64,000 bases of DNA, from the NCBI GenBank assembly GCA_963825415.1, contig CAWGTD010000003.1:558001-622000 (forward strand), in the 5' to 3' direction. Positions 8,457 through 17,432 of the stretch are shown here, piece by piece. Numbering within the stretch: position 1 is the stretch's first letter; each line of letters begins with the position of its first letter. Position numbers and translations under genes: made by a program. The stretch is from BP-464 sp963825415. GTDB taxonomy: Bacteria; Actinomycetota; Thermoleophilia; Solirubrobacterales; Solirubrobacteraceae. A model generated the notes under the pieces. That model did not search any database. It had not been told where the DNA came from and saw only the letters and a list, made by a program, of their open reading frames with translations.

Positions 8457-9677
8457 GTGGATCTCAACGACACCCCGGAACAGGCCGAGTACCGCGCGCA
8501 GGTGCGCGCCTGGCTCGACGAGCACCGCGACGAGGCGCCGGTCCTGCGCGGCGAGGGAGCGCTGACCGACGAGGCCGAGATCCTCGCCGCGCGACGTGCG
8601 TGGCAGGGCAAGCTCGCCGAAGGCGGGCTCGCCGGCGTCACCTGGCCGAAGGAGTACGGCGGCCAGGGGCTCGGGCCGATCGAGCAGGTGATCGTCAACC
8701 AGGAGATCGCCCGCGCCGGCGTGCCGGGCATCCTCGACGTCATCGGCGTGGGCATGCTCGGCCCGACGATCATCGCCAACGGCACCGACGAGCAGAAGGG
8801 CCGCTTCCTGGGCCCGATGCTCCACGGCGACGAGGTCTGGTGTCAGCTGTTCAGCGAGCCGGCCGCCGGGTCGGACCTCGCGGGGATCCAGGCACGCGCC
8901 AAGGAGGACAACGGCGGCTGGGTCCTCAACGGCCAGAAGGTGTGGACGACCAACGCGCAGTTCGCCGCCTACGGCCTGCTGCTGGCCCGCACCGACCCGG
9001 ACGTGCCCAAGCACAAGGGCCTGACGATGTTCATCGTGCCGATGGACGCCGAGGGCGTCACGATCCGCGGCCTGCGCCAGATCTCCGGCGAAGCCGAGTT
9101 CAACGAGGTGTTCTTCGACGACGTGCGCCTGGACGCCGATGCGGTCTGCGGACAGGTCAACGGCGGCTGGGGCACGGCGCTGACGACGCTGATGTACGAG
9201 CGCGTCACGATCGGCCTGGGCTCCGAGGGCCTGGGCTATCGCGAGGGCCGCTTCGCCGAGGCGATCGCCGGCGACGACACCGCCCGGCGCGACCCCGAGA
9301 TCCGCCAGCGGCTCGGCGCGATCGGCACCGACCTGCTCGCGGTCCGCTTCACCGGCTACCGCACGCTCAGCGCGCTGCAGAAGGGGCAGATCCCGGGGCC
9401 GGAATCGGGCCTGGCGAAGGTCACGATCGTCAACGCGGCGATCGCGGCCGGTGAGCTCATCACCGACGTCATCGGTCCCGACGCGCTCGACGAGGACTCC
9501 GAGTGGGCCTACATGATCAGCTTCCTGCCGGGCCTGAAGTCGGCGGGCGGGACCGAGGAGATCCTGCGCAACACGATCGGCGAGCGCGTGCTCGGGCTGC
9601 CTCCCGAGCCACGGCTGGACAAGGGCATCCCGTTCAGCGAGCTGCGCGCCAAGGAGCGCGAGGCGGTGGTCTCGTGA
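8457..9677 (+). CDS. Acyl-CoA dehydrogenase family protein (first of an operon pair)
   Basis: FAD-dependent acyl-CoA dehydrogenase of 406 residues, introducing a trans-2 double bond into an acyl-CoA. Typical blocks: WPKEYGGQGL, WCQLFSEPAAGSDLAGIQ (FAD/substrate contact), NGQKVWTTNAQ, MFIVPMDAEGVTIR and the C-terminal KSAGGTEEILRNTIGERVLGLP. The GTG start has a Shine-Dalgarno AGGAGA 7 bases upstream. The next gene overlaps by 4 bases (GTGA) and encodes a shorter, more divergent paralogue. Such pairs can form heteromeric dehydrogenases for bulky substrates (FadE-type), which is inference here. Confidence 0.92.
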   Translation: MDLNDTPEQAEYRAQVRAWLDEHRDEAPVLRGEGALTDEAEILAARRAWQGKLAEGGLAGVTWPKEYGGQGLGPIEQVIVNQEIARAGVPGILDVIGVGMLGPTIIANGTDEQKGRFLGPMLHGDEVWCQLFSEPAAGSDLAGIQARAKEDNGGWVLNGQKVWTTNAQFAAYGLLLARTDPDVPKHKGLTMFIVPMDAEGVTIRGLRQISGEAEFNEVFFDDVRLDADAVCGQVNGGWGTALTTLMYERVTIGLGSEGLGYREGRFAEAIAGDDTARRDPEIRQRLGAIGTDLLAVRFTGYRTLSALQKGQIPGPESGLAKVTIVNAAIAAGELITDVIGPDALDEDSEWAYMISFLPGLKSAGGTEEILRNTIGERVLGLPPEPRLDKGIPFSELRAKEREAVVS

Positions 9678-10780
9678 ACCTCGCCCTCTCCGACGAGCAG
9701 GAGCTCCTGCGCGAGGCCGCGCAGAACGCGCTCTCGCGCACCAAGACGATCGAGGCCGCGCGCGAAGCGCTGGAGGACCCCTCGGCGCTGCCCGACCTGT
9801 GGCCCACCGCTCGCGAAGCGGGCTGGACCGGCCTGGTCGTCGCGGAGGAGCGCGGCGGCGCCGGGCTCGGGCCGTTCGAGGCGATGCTTGTCGCCCAGGA
9901 GTGCGGTCGCGTGCTGGCGGGCGTGCCGATCCTCGGCCACGTGCTCGCGACCTACGTGCTCGACCGCGCCGGCTATGAAGGCATCGAGGCGCTGGCGACC
10001 GGCGAGCGCCGCGCGGCGTTCGTGGCGGCCCGGCCGCCCGACGAGAACGAGGAGCGCTGGACCGTCGAGCCCGAGAGCGGGCTGGCCCGCGCCGATGCTC
10101 CGCAGGTCGACGGCTCGGGCGCGCTCTCCGGCGGCGCGTGGTGGGTTCCCGACGCGCCCGGTGCCGACATCCTGGTCGTCTGCGCGCTGCGCGACGGCGC
10201 GCCCGTCGCGGTCGTGGTCGAGGGCGCGAAGGTCACCGAGGTCCGCCGCTACGACGCCACGCGCTCGCTCGGGCACGTCGCGCTCGACGGCACCACGGGG
10301 ACGGTGCTCGACTGCGACTCCGACGTGCTGCGCAATGCCTGGTATCTCGCGCAGGCGCTGCTCGCGGCCGAGGCGGTCGGCACCGTCGCGACGTGCCTGG
10401 ACATGGCGGTGCAGTACGCCAAGGAGCGCTTCACCTTCGGCCGGGCGATCGGCTCCTACCAGGCGGTCAAGCACTCGCTCACCGAGATCCTGCGCCGGCT
10501 GGAGAACGCTCGCTCGCTGCTGCTCTACGCGGGCTGGGCGGCGCAGGACAAGCCCGACGAGTTCCCGGTCGCGGCCAGCGCCGCGCGCGCGGCGGCGGGC
10601 GCCGCGCTCGAGCACGCCGCGCGGACCAACATCTCGGTCCACGGCGGCATCGGCGCCACCTGGGAGCACGACGCGCCGCTGTTCTTCAGGCGCGCCGAGC
10701 TGACCGCGCGCCTGCTGGGCGGCACGCACGACGCCTATGACCGGGTGGCGGGCGAGCTGATGGCCGCGGCTTCGGCCTGA
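9674..10780 (+). CDS. Acyl-CoA dehydrogenase family protein (second of the pair)
   Basis: A 368-residue paralogue beginning MNLALSDEQELLREAAQNAL. It keeps the alpha-domain FAD contact (ERFTFGRAIGSYQAVKHSL) and a HGGIGATWEHDAPLFFRRAE block, but the middle beta domain is reduced and the usual GS/WIT loop is not evident. It therefore resembles the partner subunit of a heteromeric ACAD rather than a stand-alone enzyme. The GTG overlaps the upstream stop by 4 bases. Confidence 0.9.
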   Translation: MNLALSDEQELLREAAQNALSRTKTIEAAREALEDPSALPDLWPTAREAGWTGLVVAEERGGAGLGPFEAMLVAQECGRVLAGVPILGHVLATYVLDRAGYEGIEALATGERRAAFVAARPPDENEERWTVEPESGLARADAPQVDGSGALSGGAWWVPDAPGADILVVCALRDGAPVAVVVEGAKVTEVRRYDATRSLGHVALDGTTGTVLDCDSDVLRNAWYLAQALLAAEAVGTVATCLDMAVQYAKERFTFGRAIGSYQAVKHSLTEILRRLENARSLLLYAGWAAQDKPDEFPVAASAARAAAGAALEHAARTNISVHGGIGATWEHDAPLFFRRAELTARLLGGTHDAYDRVAGELMAAASA

Positions 10781-10793
10781 TAGACCGTCGGCA

Positions 10794-12526
10794 ATGGCCG
10801 ACGAGCACGTCCCCAGCTTCGCCAAGGCGTTGATGCTCGGGGAGATTCACGAGGAGCTGGTCTTCCCCTATCCGATCCCCGACCCCGTCGAGACCGAGAA
10901 GGTCCGCGGGCTGATCAAGGGGTTCCGCGACTACGCGGCAGACAACATCGACCCGGTCGAGATCGACCGCACCGGGGAGATCCCCGACCAGATGTACCGC
11001 GACCTCGGCGAGCTGGGGCTCATGGGCCTGTACGTCGACGAGAAGTACGGCGGGCAGGGGCTCTCGCAGACCGGCTACGCGCGGGTGTTCGAAGCGATCG
11101 GCCAGGTCGACGGCTCGCTGACGATCGGCATGGGCGTGCACCAGTCGATCGGCTTCAAGGGGATCTCGATCTTCGGCACGCGACGAGCAGAAGGAGCGCT
11201 TCCTGCCCGACCTCGCCGCCGGCCGCAAGCTCGCGGGCTACGCGCTGACGGAGCCCGAACGCGGGCTCGGACGCCTACAACATCGAGTCGCGCGCGGTGC
11301 TCCAGCCCGACGGCTCGTGGGTGCTCAACGGCGAGAAGCGCTGGATCGGCAACGGCTGCCGCGGCGACGTCCTGTGCACGTTCGCGCGCGCCGAGGTCGA
11401 CGGCAAGGACTCGCACATCGCGCTGATCCTCGAGAAGGGGATGGAGGGCCTCGACCAGTCCGGCCCGCGCTACGAGACGATGGGCCTGGCCGGCAACCAC
11501 CTCTGCCCGGTGCGATTCAACGACGTCCGCGTGCCGCCGGAGAACGTGCTGGGCGAGCCCGGCGAGGGATTCCACATCGCGATGCAGGTGCTCAACAACG
11601 GCCGCATCGGCCTGGGCACCGGCTCCGTCGGCCTGGCCAAGAAGCTGATCGACCTCGCCATCGAGCACGTGACCACGCGGCGCCAGTTCGGCAAGACGCT
11701 CAGCGAGTTCGACATGGTCGAGGACAAGATCGCCTGGATGGTCACCTACCTCTTCGGCCTGGAGTCGATGTCGTACCTGACGACCGGGCTGATCGACGCG
11801 GGCATCGAGGACTACACGGTCGAGTCGGCGATCTGCAAGGTCACCGGCACCGAGTTCGTCTGGTACCAGGCCAACCGCGCGCTCCAGCTCGCCGGCGGCC
11901 TTGGCTACATGAAGGGCGAGCCGTACGAGCGCATCCTGCGCGACATCCGGATCTTCCCGATCTTCGAGGGCGCCAACGACGTGCTGCGCTCGTTCGTGGC
12001 GCTGTCGGCCCTGAAGCCGCTCGGCGAGGAGCTGTCGGACCTCGGCGACCTGGGGCTGAACGACCCGATCGGCTCGATCGGCACGCTGGCCACCTACGCG
12101 TTCGGCCGCGTGCGCCGCGAGGTGCGCCCCGATCAGATCACGCTCGCGCACCCCGAGCTCGAGGCGCTGGCCAAGCCGGTGGGCGAGCAGGTCAAGCGGC
12201 TGCGCGGCGTCGGCGAGAGCGTGTTGCGCCGCCACGGCCACGCGATCATCGACCAGGGCCTGACCCACAAGCGGCTGGCCCACGCGCTCAGCGACGTGCT
12301 CGCCCAGATCGCGGTGCTGTCGCGGGTCACGTCGATCTTCTCCGAGCAGGGCGTCGAGGCCTCCGGCCAGGAGCGCTTCATCGCCGAGACGTTCTGCCGC
12401 CGCGCGGCCGCGCGCGTCGAGGGCGCGCTGGACCAGATCGAGTCCAACGACGACGACCGCACCCACTCCATCGCCCGCCTCGCGTACAAGCGCGGCGCGT
12501 ATGGATACGCGCTGCTCGAGGACTGA
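10794..12526 (+). CDS. Acyl-CoA dehydrogenase, large form (two frameshifts in this sequence)
   Basis: A full ACAD of about 577 residues if two single-base insertions are removed. Frame 1 runs from the ATG to FKGISIFGT; an extra C at 11181 moves it to DEQKERFLPDLAAGRKLAGYALTEPE; an extra C at 11260 returns it to AGSDAYNIESRAV and on to the stop. Further blocks are NGEKRWIGNG, TRRQFGKTLSEFDMV, LAGGLGYMKGEPYER and a C-terminal helical extension of about 160 residues, as in very-long-chain-type or DUF1974-like dehydrogenases. TAGACC 7 bases before the ATG suggests its own promoter. Both breaks fall in highly conserved segments. Confidence 0.85.
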
Positions 12527-12566
12527 GCGCTCGGCGGGCTTGACGGTCCTCGAGCCAGGCGGGACG

Positions 12567-12728
12567 ATGCGGTCGATGGACGAGGACAAGGGAGTCGACC
12601 CCAACCGCGACGAGCTCGAAGACCTCGACCTCGACGTCGAGGTCGACGAAGCGGCCAGCACGGTGCGCGGGGGCAAGACGCCCACGCCGGGCGGACCGAT
12701 CCCGGTGCCGTACCCGAACCAAGCCTGA
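12567..12728 (+). CDS. Small acidic peptide with Gly-Gly motif, RiPP-precursor-like
   Basis: A 53-residue peptide with an acidic N-terminal half (DELEDLDLDVEVDEAAS), a VRGG step and a Pro/Gly-rich tail (GKTPTPGGPIPVPYPNQA). Acidic leader, LDLD motif and GG followed by a short distinct tail resemble leader/core organisation of ribosomally made peptides, but the tail has few Ser/Thr and no Cys, and no modifying enzyme or transporter is nearby. The start could instead be the ATG at 12576; an AGGCGGG lies 3 or 12 bases upstream respectively. I do not recognise a named family. Confidence 0.5.
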   Translation: MRSMDEDKGVDPNRDELEDLDLDVEVDEAASTVRGGKTPTPGGPIPVPYPNQA

Positions 12729-12746
12729 CCGCACGCGGCCCGGCGA

Positions 12747-12819
12747 TGGAGCCAGCCGGGATCGAACCGGCGACCTCGTGGATGCAAACCACGCGCTCTC
12801 CCAACTGAGCTATGGCCCC
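12747..12819 (-). tRNA. tRNA-Ala (anticodon TGC)
   Basis: Complete 73-nt cloverleaf on the minus strand: acceptor GGGGCCA pairing with TGGCTCC, D-arm AGCTCAGTTGGGAGAGC, anticodon loop with TGC after T33, T-arm GCCGGTTCGATCCCGGC. The G3:U70 pair that identifies alanine tRNAs is present. The 3' CCA is not encoded. Confidence 0.97.
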
Positions 12820-12825
12820 GTAGGT

Positions 12826-12843
12826 GCGGAGGGTACCCTCCGC
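12826..12843. promoter_or_regulatory. 18-bp palindromic bidirectional promoter between tRNA-Ala and crcB
   Basis: The sequence GCGGAGGG-TA-CCCTCCGC is a perfect palindrome. It contains TACCCT on the plus strand (12834-12839, 11 bases before the crcB ATG) and the same hexamer on the minus strand (12830-12835, 10 bases before the tRNA 5' end), sharing the central TA. The position explains transcription of both genes. A terminator is unlikely because both flanking genes point away from it. Confidence 0.55.
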
Positions 12844-12850
12844 GACCGCG

Positions 12851-13206
12851 ATGACCACCGTTCTCGTCGGTGTCGGAGGGCTGCTCGGGGTCCTCAGTCG
12901 GTTCGGCCTCGGCAGGCTGACGTTGCACCACGAGTCGCTGTTGTGGACCACGGTCGGTATCAACGTCGCGGGGTCGTTCGCGCTCGGGCTGCTGACCGCC
13001 GGGCACTGGTTCTCGCGCGACGTGCGGGAGGGCTCGGCGTCGGGTTCCTCGGGGGCTTCACGACGTTCTCGACGTTCTCGGTCCAGGCGGTCCTGGAGGT
13101 GGACGCCGGCGAGCCCGCTCGCGCGATCGCCTACGTCATCGCCTCGGTGCTCGGCGGGCTGCTCGCCGCCGTGGCGGGCTACGCGCTCGGTCGTTCGCTG
13201 ACGTGA
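12851..13206 (+). CDS. crcB: Fluoride ion channel CrcB/Fluc (frameshift in this sequence)
   Basis: Small four-helix dual-topology fluoride exporter. The first half (VLVGVGGLLGVLSRFGLGRL, TVGINVAGSFALGLL with the conserved Asn) and the second half with the diagnostic GFLGGFTTFSTFSVQ are in different frames. One missing base at about 13027 joins them into a protein of about 118 residues. Only one copy is visible, implying a homodimer. No fluoride riboswitch fits in the 31 bases upstream. Its stop overlaps the GTG of the next gene. Confidence 0.88.
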
Positions 13207-13694
13207 TCCGGCGCTGCCGGGACGACGAGCGGGCGGCGATCCTCGCGGTCGTCAACGCCGCCGCCGAGGCTTATCGCGGCGTCATCCCCGACGACTGCTG
13301 GCACGAGCCGTACATGCCGGCCGCGGAGCTCGACGATGAGGTCGCCGCGGGGGTGGAGTTCTGGGGCTATGAGGCGGACGGCGAGCTGGTCGGGGTGATG
13401 GGAGTCCAGCGGGTGCGCGACGTCGACCTGATCCGCCACGCGTACGTCGCGCCGACCGGCCAGCGGCGCGGCATCGGTAGCGCGTTGCTCGAGCGTCTCG
13501 CGCCGACGGGGCCGGCGCGCATCCTGGTGGGGACCTGGGCCGCCGCCGACTGGGCGATCCGCTTCTACGAGCGGCACGGGTTCGTCGTGACGACCCGCGC
13601 ACAGACCGAGGAGCTGCTGCGGAGCTACTGGACGATCTCCGACCGTCAGATCGAGACTTCGGTCGTGCTGGCGAGGCCTCCGCATGGCTCGTGA
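13203..13694 (+). CDS. GNAT-family N-acetyltransferase
   Basis: A 163-residue acetyl-CoA-dependent acetyltransferase. The acetyl-CoA pyrophosphate loop is QRRGIGSALLERL (motif A), preceded by the strand LIRHAYVAPTG, and motif B is WAIRFYERHGF. The GTG overlaps the crcB stop (GTGA). The substrate cannot be inferred. Confidence 0.9.
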   Translation: MIRRCRDDERAAILAVVNAAAEAYRGVIPDDCWHEPYMPAAELDDEVAAGVEFWGYEADGELVGVMGVQRVRDVDLIRHAYVAPTGQRRGIGSALLERLAPTGPARILVGTWAAADWAIRFYERHGFVVTTRAQTEELLRSYWTISDRQIETSVVLARPPHGS

Positions 13695-13718
13695 ACATCG
13701 GCGTGCTGTACTGCGGGC

Positions 13719-14057
13719 ATGGCCTACGACGAGGATCTCGCGAACCGGATCCGCGAGCTGATCTCCGCCGAGGACGACGTCACCGAGAAGAAGATGTTCG
13801 GCGGGCTCGCCTTCCTGGTGGGCGGGAACATGGCGGTCGCCGCGAGCGGGAAGGGCGGATTGCTGGTCCGCGTCGATCCCGCAGAGACCGACGCGCTGGT
13901 CGCCGAGCCGCACGCGCGGCGCTTCGAGATGCGCGGCCGAGCGATGGACGGGTGGGTGCGCGTCGGCGACGAAGGCGCGCAGAGCGACCAGCAGCTCGAG
14001 CGCTGGGTGACCGTCGGGACGACGTACGCGCGTTCGCTGCCTCCGAAGTCGCGCTGA
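13719..14057 (+). CDS. TfoX N-terminal domain protein
   Basis: A 112-residue protein matching the TfoX/Sxy N-terminal domain: EKKMFGGLAFLVGGNMAVAA then LLVRVDPAETDALV and the C-terminal RAMDGWVRVGDEG. In Proteobacteria TfoX regulates competence, but stand-alone N-terminal-domain proteins in Actinobacteria have no established role. No DNA-binding motif is visible. Confidence 0.85.
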   Translation: MAYDEDLANRIRELISAEDDVTEKKMFGGLAFLVGGNMAVAASGKGGLLVRVDPAETDALVAEPHARRFEMRGRAMDGWVRVGDEGAQSDQQLERWVTVGTTYARSLPPKSR

Positions 14058-14107
14058 AATTCGGAGGAACGGCGCAAGTACGCGGCGATTGCTGCGTTGG
14101 CGCTGTC

Positions 14108-15409
14108 GTGCGCCGTGCGGTTCTGGCCCCCCTGGCTGCCGTTCTCCTGACCGTCGCGGCGCCCGCGCACGCGGTCGAGACCCATCCGGTGGAGGTCTTC
14201 TCCCCGGATGGCTCGATCACCCGCGTGCAGGTGCCCGTCCAGCCGCAGACGCGGCTCGGCGCAGCGGCGACGCAGGAGCTGGCCGACACGCACGTCACCG
14301 CGCTGCAGAACTCCGGCCCGTCGGCGAACCGCATCGACCTGGTGATCCTTGGCGACGGGTACACCGCCGACCAGCAGGCGCTCTTCCACGAGCACGCGCT
14401 CGCGAAGTGGGAGCGGATCGCCCGGACCGAGCCCTTCACCGAGTACGCGTCGTACTTCAACGTCTGGCTTGTCGACGTGGTCTCCAACGAGTCCGGCGTC
14501 GACAACGACCCCACACCGCCGACGCTGCGCGACACCGCGCTCGACGGGCAGTTCTGGTGCAACGGCACCGAGCGGTTGCTGTGCGTCGACCAGGCGAAGG
14601 CGAGCGCAGCCGCGGCCGCCGCGCCCGGCGCCGACCAGATCCTCGTCCTTGCGAACTCGACGAAGTACGGCGGTGCCGGCGGAGGCGTCGCGACGTCGTC
14701 GGGCGGCAACGCGGCGGCGGGTCTCATCACCGTGCACGAGCTCGGGCACTCGCTCGGCGGGCTGGCAGACGAGTACGACTACTACTACCGCGCGGGCCTG
14801 GCCGAGGATTCCACGCAGGACGTGACGATCCCCGCGCCCTACGCCTTCTATCCCGGCGCCGTGCTGGGCGAGCCCGACGGCACGAACATCACCGCCACGG
14901 CGACGCCGGAGGAGCTCGTCGCACAGAAGCTGAAGTGGTGGCGCTGGGTCGGCGAGCCCTCCCCCGAGGGCGGTCTGGTGGGCACCTTCGAGGGCGCCGG
15001 CTACTACCGCAAGGGGATGTACCGCCCCAGCCAGGACTCGCTGATGCACACCCTCGGCAACTCCACGGGCGGCAACCCCTTCAACCCGCCGAGCGCCGAG
15101 GAGATGGTCGTCCACTTCTACCGCAAGGTGCGCCCGATCAGCGGCGGGACCCCGGAGGGCACGGCCGCACCTGGAACCACGCTTCGCATCGACACCCTCC
15201 AGCCCGCGACGCACATGCTGGACATCCGCTGGTTCGTCGACGGGCGGGAGCTCAACGCCGCCCGCGGCCGGCGCAGCCTGACCGTGACACAGGCGCGCGC
15301 CGACGCCTACGAGAACGTCTCGGTTACGGTCGCCGACCCCACCTCGTTCGTGCGCACCCCGGCGTATCTGAGCCGCGAACTCACGCAGACGCTGAGCTGG
15401 ACCGTCTAA
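14108..15409 (+). CDS. Secreted M64-family metallopeptidase
   Basis: A 433-residue exported zinc peptidase of the IgA-peptidase M64 type. A signal peptide (VRRAVLAPLAAVLLTVAAPAHA) is followed by NRIDLVILGDGYTADQQALF, a family hallmark, and the zinc motif HELGH (210-214) continuing to GGLADEYDYYY, where the Asp/Glu after the motif is the third-ligand region. The C-terminal part has a beta-sandwich character (about 335-433). The GTG at 14108 gives the clean signal peptide. It probably digests extracellular protein. Confidence 0.9.
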   Translation: MRRAVLAPLAAVLLTVAAPAHAVETHPVEVFSPDGSITRVQVPVQPQTRLGAAATQELADTHVTALQNSGPSANRIDLVILGDGYTADQQALFHEHALAKWERIARTEPFTEYASYFNVWLVDVVSNESGVDNDPTPPTLRDTALDGQFWCNGTERLLCVDQAKASAAAAAAPGADQILVLANSTKYGGAGGGVATSSGGNAAAGLITVHELGHSLGGLADEYDYYYRAGLAEDSTQDVTIPAPYAFYPGAVLGEPDGTNITATATPEELVAQKLKWWRWVGEPSPEGGLVGTFEGAGYYRKGMYRPSQDSLMHTLGNSTGGNPFNPPSAEEMVVHFYRKVRPISGGTPEGTAAPGTTLRIDTLQPATHMLDIRWFVDGRELNAARGRRSLTVTQARADAYENVSVTVADPTSFVRTPAYLSRELTQTLSWTV

Positions 15410-15451
15410 CCCTGACGCCGCCGCCGAGCGGGCGGCTGGCATGGTTCGGGC

Positions 15452-17249
15452 GTGGCGGACGGCACGCTCATCCTCGCCGCGGGCTCGCTGCTCGCCCTCG
15501 GGCTGATCGCCTCGCTGCTCGCGGGGCGCCTGCGCGTACCCGCCCTGGTCCTGTTCCTCGGGGCCGGGATGGCGATCGGATCCGACGGATTCGGGCTGGA
15601 TTCATTTCGACGACTACGAGCTCGCCCGCACGGTCGGCATCGTGGCCCTGGGGCTGATCCTGTTCGAGGGCGGCCTGGCCGCCGGCTACGCCGAGATCCG
15701 CCCGGTATTGGGGCCGGGCGTGTCGCTTGCGATCCTCGGGACCGCGGCGACTGCCGCCATCGGCGGGCTGGCCGCGATGTGGCTGTTCGACCTCTCGATG
15801 GTCGAGGGCCTGCTGCTGGGTTCGATCCTCGCCTCGACCGACGCGGCCGCGATCTTCGCCGTGCTCCGTGGCTCGACGCTGCGCCGCCGGCTGGCGCGCG
15901 TGCTGGAGGCCGAAGCGGGCCTGAACGACCCGGTCGCGGTCGTGCTGGTGGTCGGCTTCGTCGCGTGGCTGTCGGACCCGACCTACCGCGCCGACGACCT
16001 CGCTCTCGAGCTTGTCTCCCAGCTCGGGATCGGCCTTGCCGCCGGCCTCATCGTCGGCGGCCTGGCCGTCGTTGCGCTACGGCGAAGCGTGTTCGCGTCG
16101 GCGGGCCTCTACCCGGTCGCGTCGCTGTCGGTGGCGGCGATCGCGTTCGGCGTCGCGGCCGTGCTCGACGGATCGGGCTTCCTGGCCGTCTACCTGGCCG
16201 GGCTGGTGCTGGGCAGCTCCGACGTCCCGGCCAAGCGCATGATCGTCACGTTCCACCAGGGCGTCGGCTGGCTCGCGCAGACCGCCCTGTTCCTGACGCT
16301 CGGCCTGCTGGTGTTCCCCTCGCAGCTGGGCGACTCGATCCTGCGCGGGTCGGCGATGGCGCTGGTGGTGGTGCTCGTCGCGCGCCCGCTGGGCGCCGCC
16401 CTGGCGACGGCGGGTTGGGGCTTCTCGTGGCAGGAACGCACTGCCCTCGGCTGGGCGGGCCTGCGTGGCGCCGTGCCCGTCGTGCTGGCGACCTTCCCGG
16501 TGATCGAGCACGTGCCTCACAGCCTCGAGTTCTTCAACATCGTCTTCTTCGCCGTCCTGTTCTCCACGGTCCTCCAGGGCACGACGTTCGAGCCGCTCGC
16601 TCGCATCCTGGGAGTCACCACCTCGGAGTCCGCGCTGCCGCTGCCGCTGGCCGACGTGGGCGCGGTCCGTCGCCTCGGAGCCGAGGTCGTCGAGCACCCG
16701 GTGCGCGACGGCGACGCGATCGTCGGCGTGCGCGTCCGCCAGCTCGGGCTGCCGCGCGACGCGCTGGTCAACCTGCTGGTGCGCGGCGACCGCGCGATCC
16801 TCCCGCGCGGCTCGACCGAGATCGAGGTCGGAGACCGCCTGCACCTGCTCGTCCGCCAGGAGGCCGCCGTCGAGTTGCGCGAGCTGGCCGAGCGCTGGCG
16901 GACCGGGCCGATGGAGGTCCCGGTCAGGCGGCGGCCGGGCATGGGCGGCAGCCATGCGCCGCTGACCGGCGGCCCGTGGCGAGGTGGGGACGCCGGGCGC
17001 CCGCAGGAGGTGGCCGGCAGCGCGGTGGTCGAGCAGCTGCGGACCCGCCGCGACGGTACGCCGGGCGCGCTCGTGGCGTTGGAGGACGGGCGCTTCGCTT
17101 TCACGGGCCCCGTGTACTCCGCGGGCACGCTGCGCCACGTACGCGACGCCGCGCACCGGCGGCTCATCCGCGCCGAGGAAGACTCCGAGCGGGCGTGGTG
17201 GCGCGAGGTGATCGGCGCGCTGGCCGCGCCTGAGCGGCCCGGCTTGTGA
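15452..17249 (+). CDS. K+/H+ or Na+/H+ antiporter, CPA1 type with TrkA-C domain (frameshift)
   Basis: Cation/proton antiporter of about 598 residues. The N-terminus (LILAAGSLLALGLIASLLAG) and the main body (VALGLILFEGGLAAGYAEIR onward, with EAGLNDPVAVVLVVGF carrying the ion-binding Asp) are in different frames. One extra base at 15590-15593 restores GWIHFDDYELARTVGIVALG. About ten further membrane helices follow, then a cytoplasmic TrkA-C (RCK-C) domain (about 405-490) and a basic tail. The TrkA-C domain points to NhaP2/CvrA-like K+/H+ exchange. Confidence 0.88.
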
Positions 17250-17432
17250 CCGCTTAACGCAAGAGCGCCGCTTGCGCGGCGCCCTTACGGCGTCCTTGCC
17301 CTCCGTGGCAAGAGGCATGACTGCGCCGATCTGTTCCCCAACGGACGGCGCTCGCTCCGTTTGGTCGGCCCCTGGCGCCCCGATCTGAAGGCGTTTCGGC
17401 GCCAACTGGACGTCTGTTCAGTCCCGGCATGG
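17250..17432. other. Intergenic region with four stem-loops between convergent genes
   Basis: This 183-base stretch holds no gene. It contains four inverted repeats in series: 17265-17282 (7-bp arms), 17296-17311 (5-bp arms), 17340-17361 (arms AACGGA/TCCGTT) and 17373-17404 (arms TGGCGCC/GGCGCCA). No T-tract follows any of them. Bidirectional termination for the convergent antiporter and PhzF-like genes is likely, but a structured RNA is possible. Confidence 0.5.
17265..17282. terminator. GC-rich hairpin, probable bidirectional terminator
   Basis: GCGCCGC-TTGC-GCGGCGC is a perfect 7-bp stem with a tetraloop, 16 bases after the antiporter stop. It lacks a U-tract, as is common for hairpin terminators in high-GC Actinobacteria. 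Confidence 0.5.

Noticed and set aside
12826..12843. GC-rich palindrome taken as a terminator
   Set aside because: The tRNA and crcB are both transcribed away from it, so there is no transcript for it to terminate.
12820..12850. Fluoride riboswitch upstream of crcB
   Set aside because: Only 31 bases separate tRNA-Ala from the crcB ATG, and these hold the promoter; no GG-GATGG-type aptamer core is seen.
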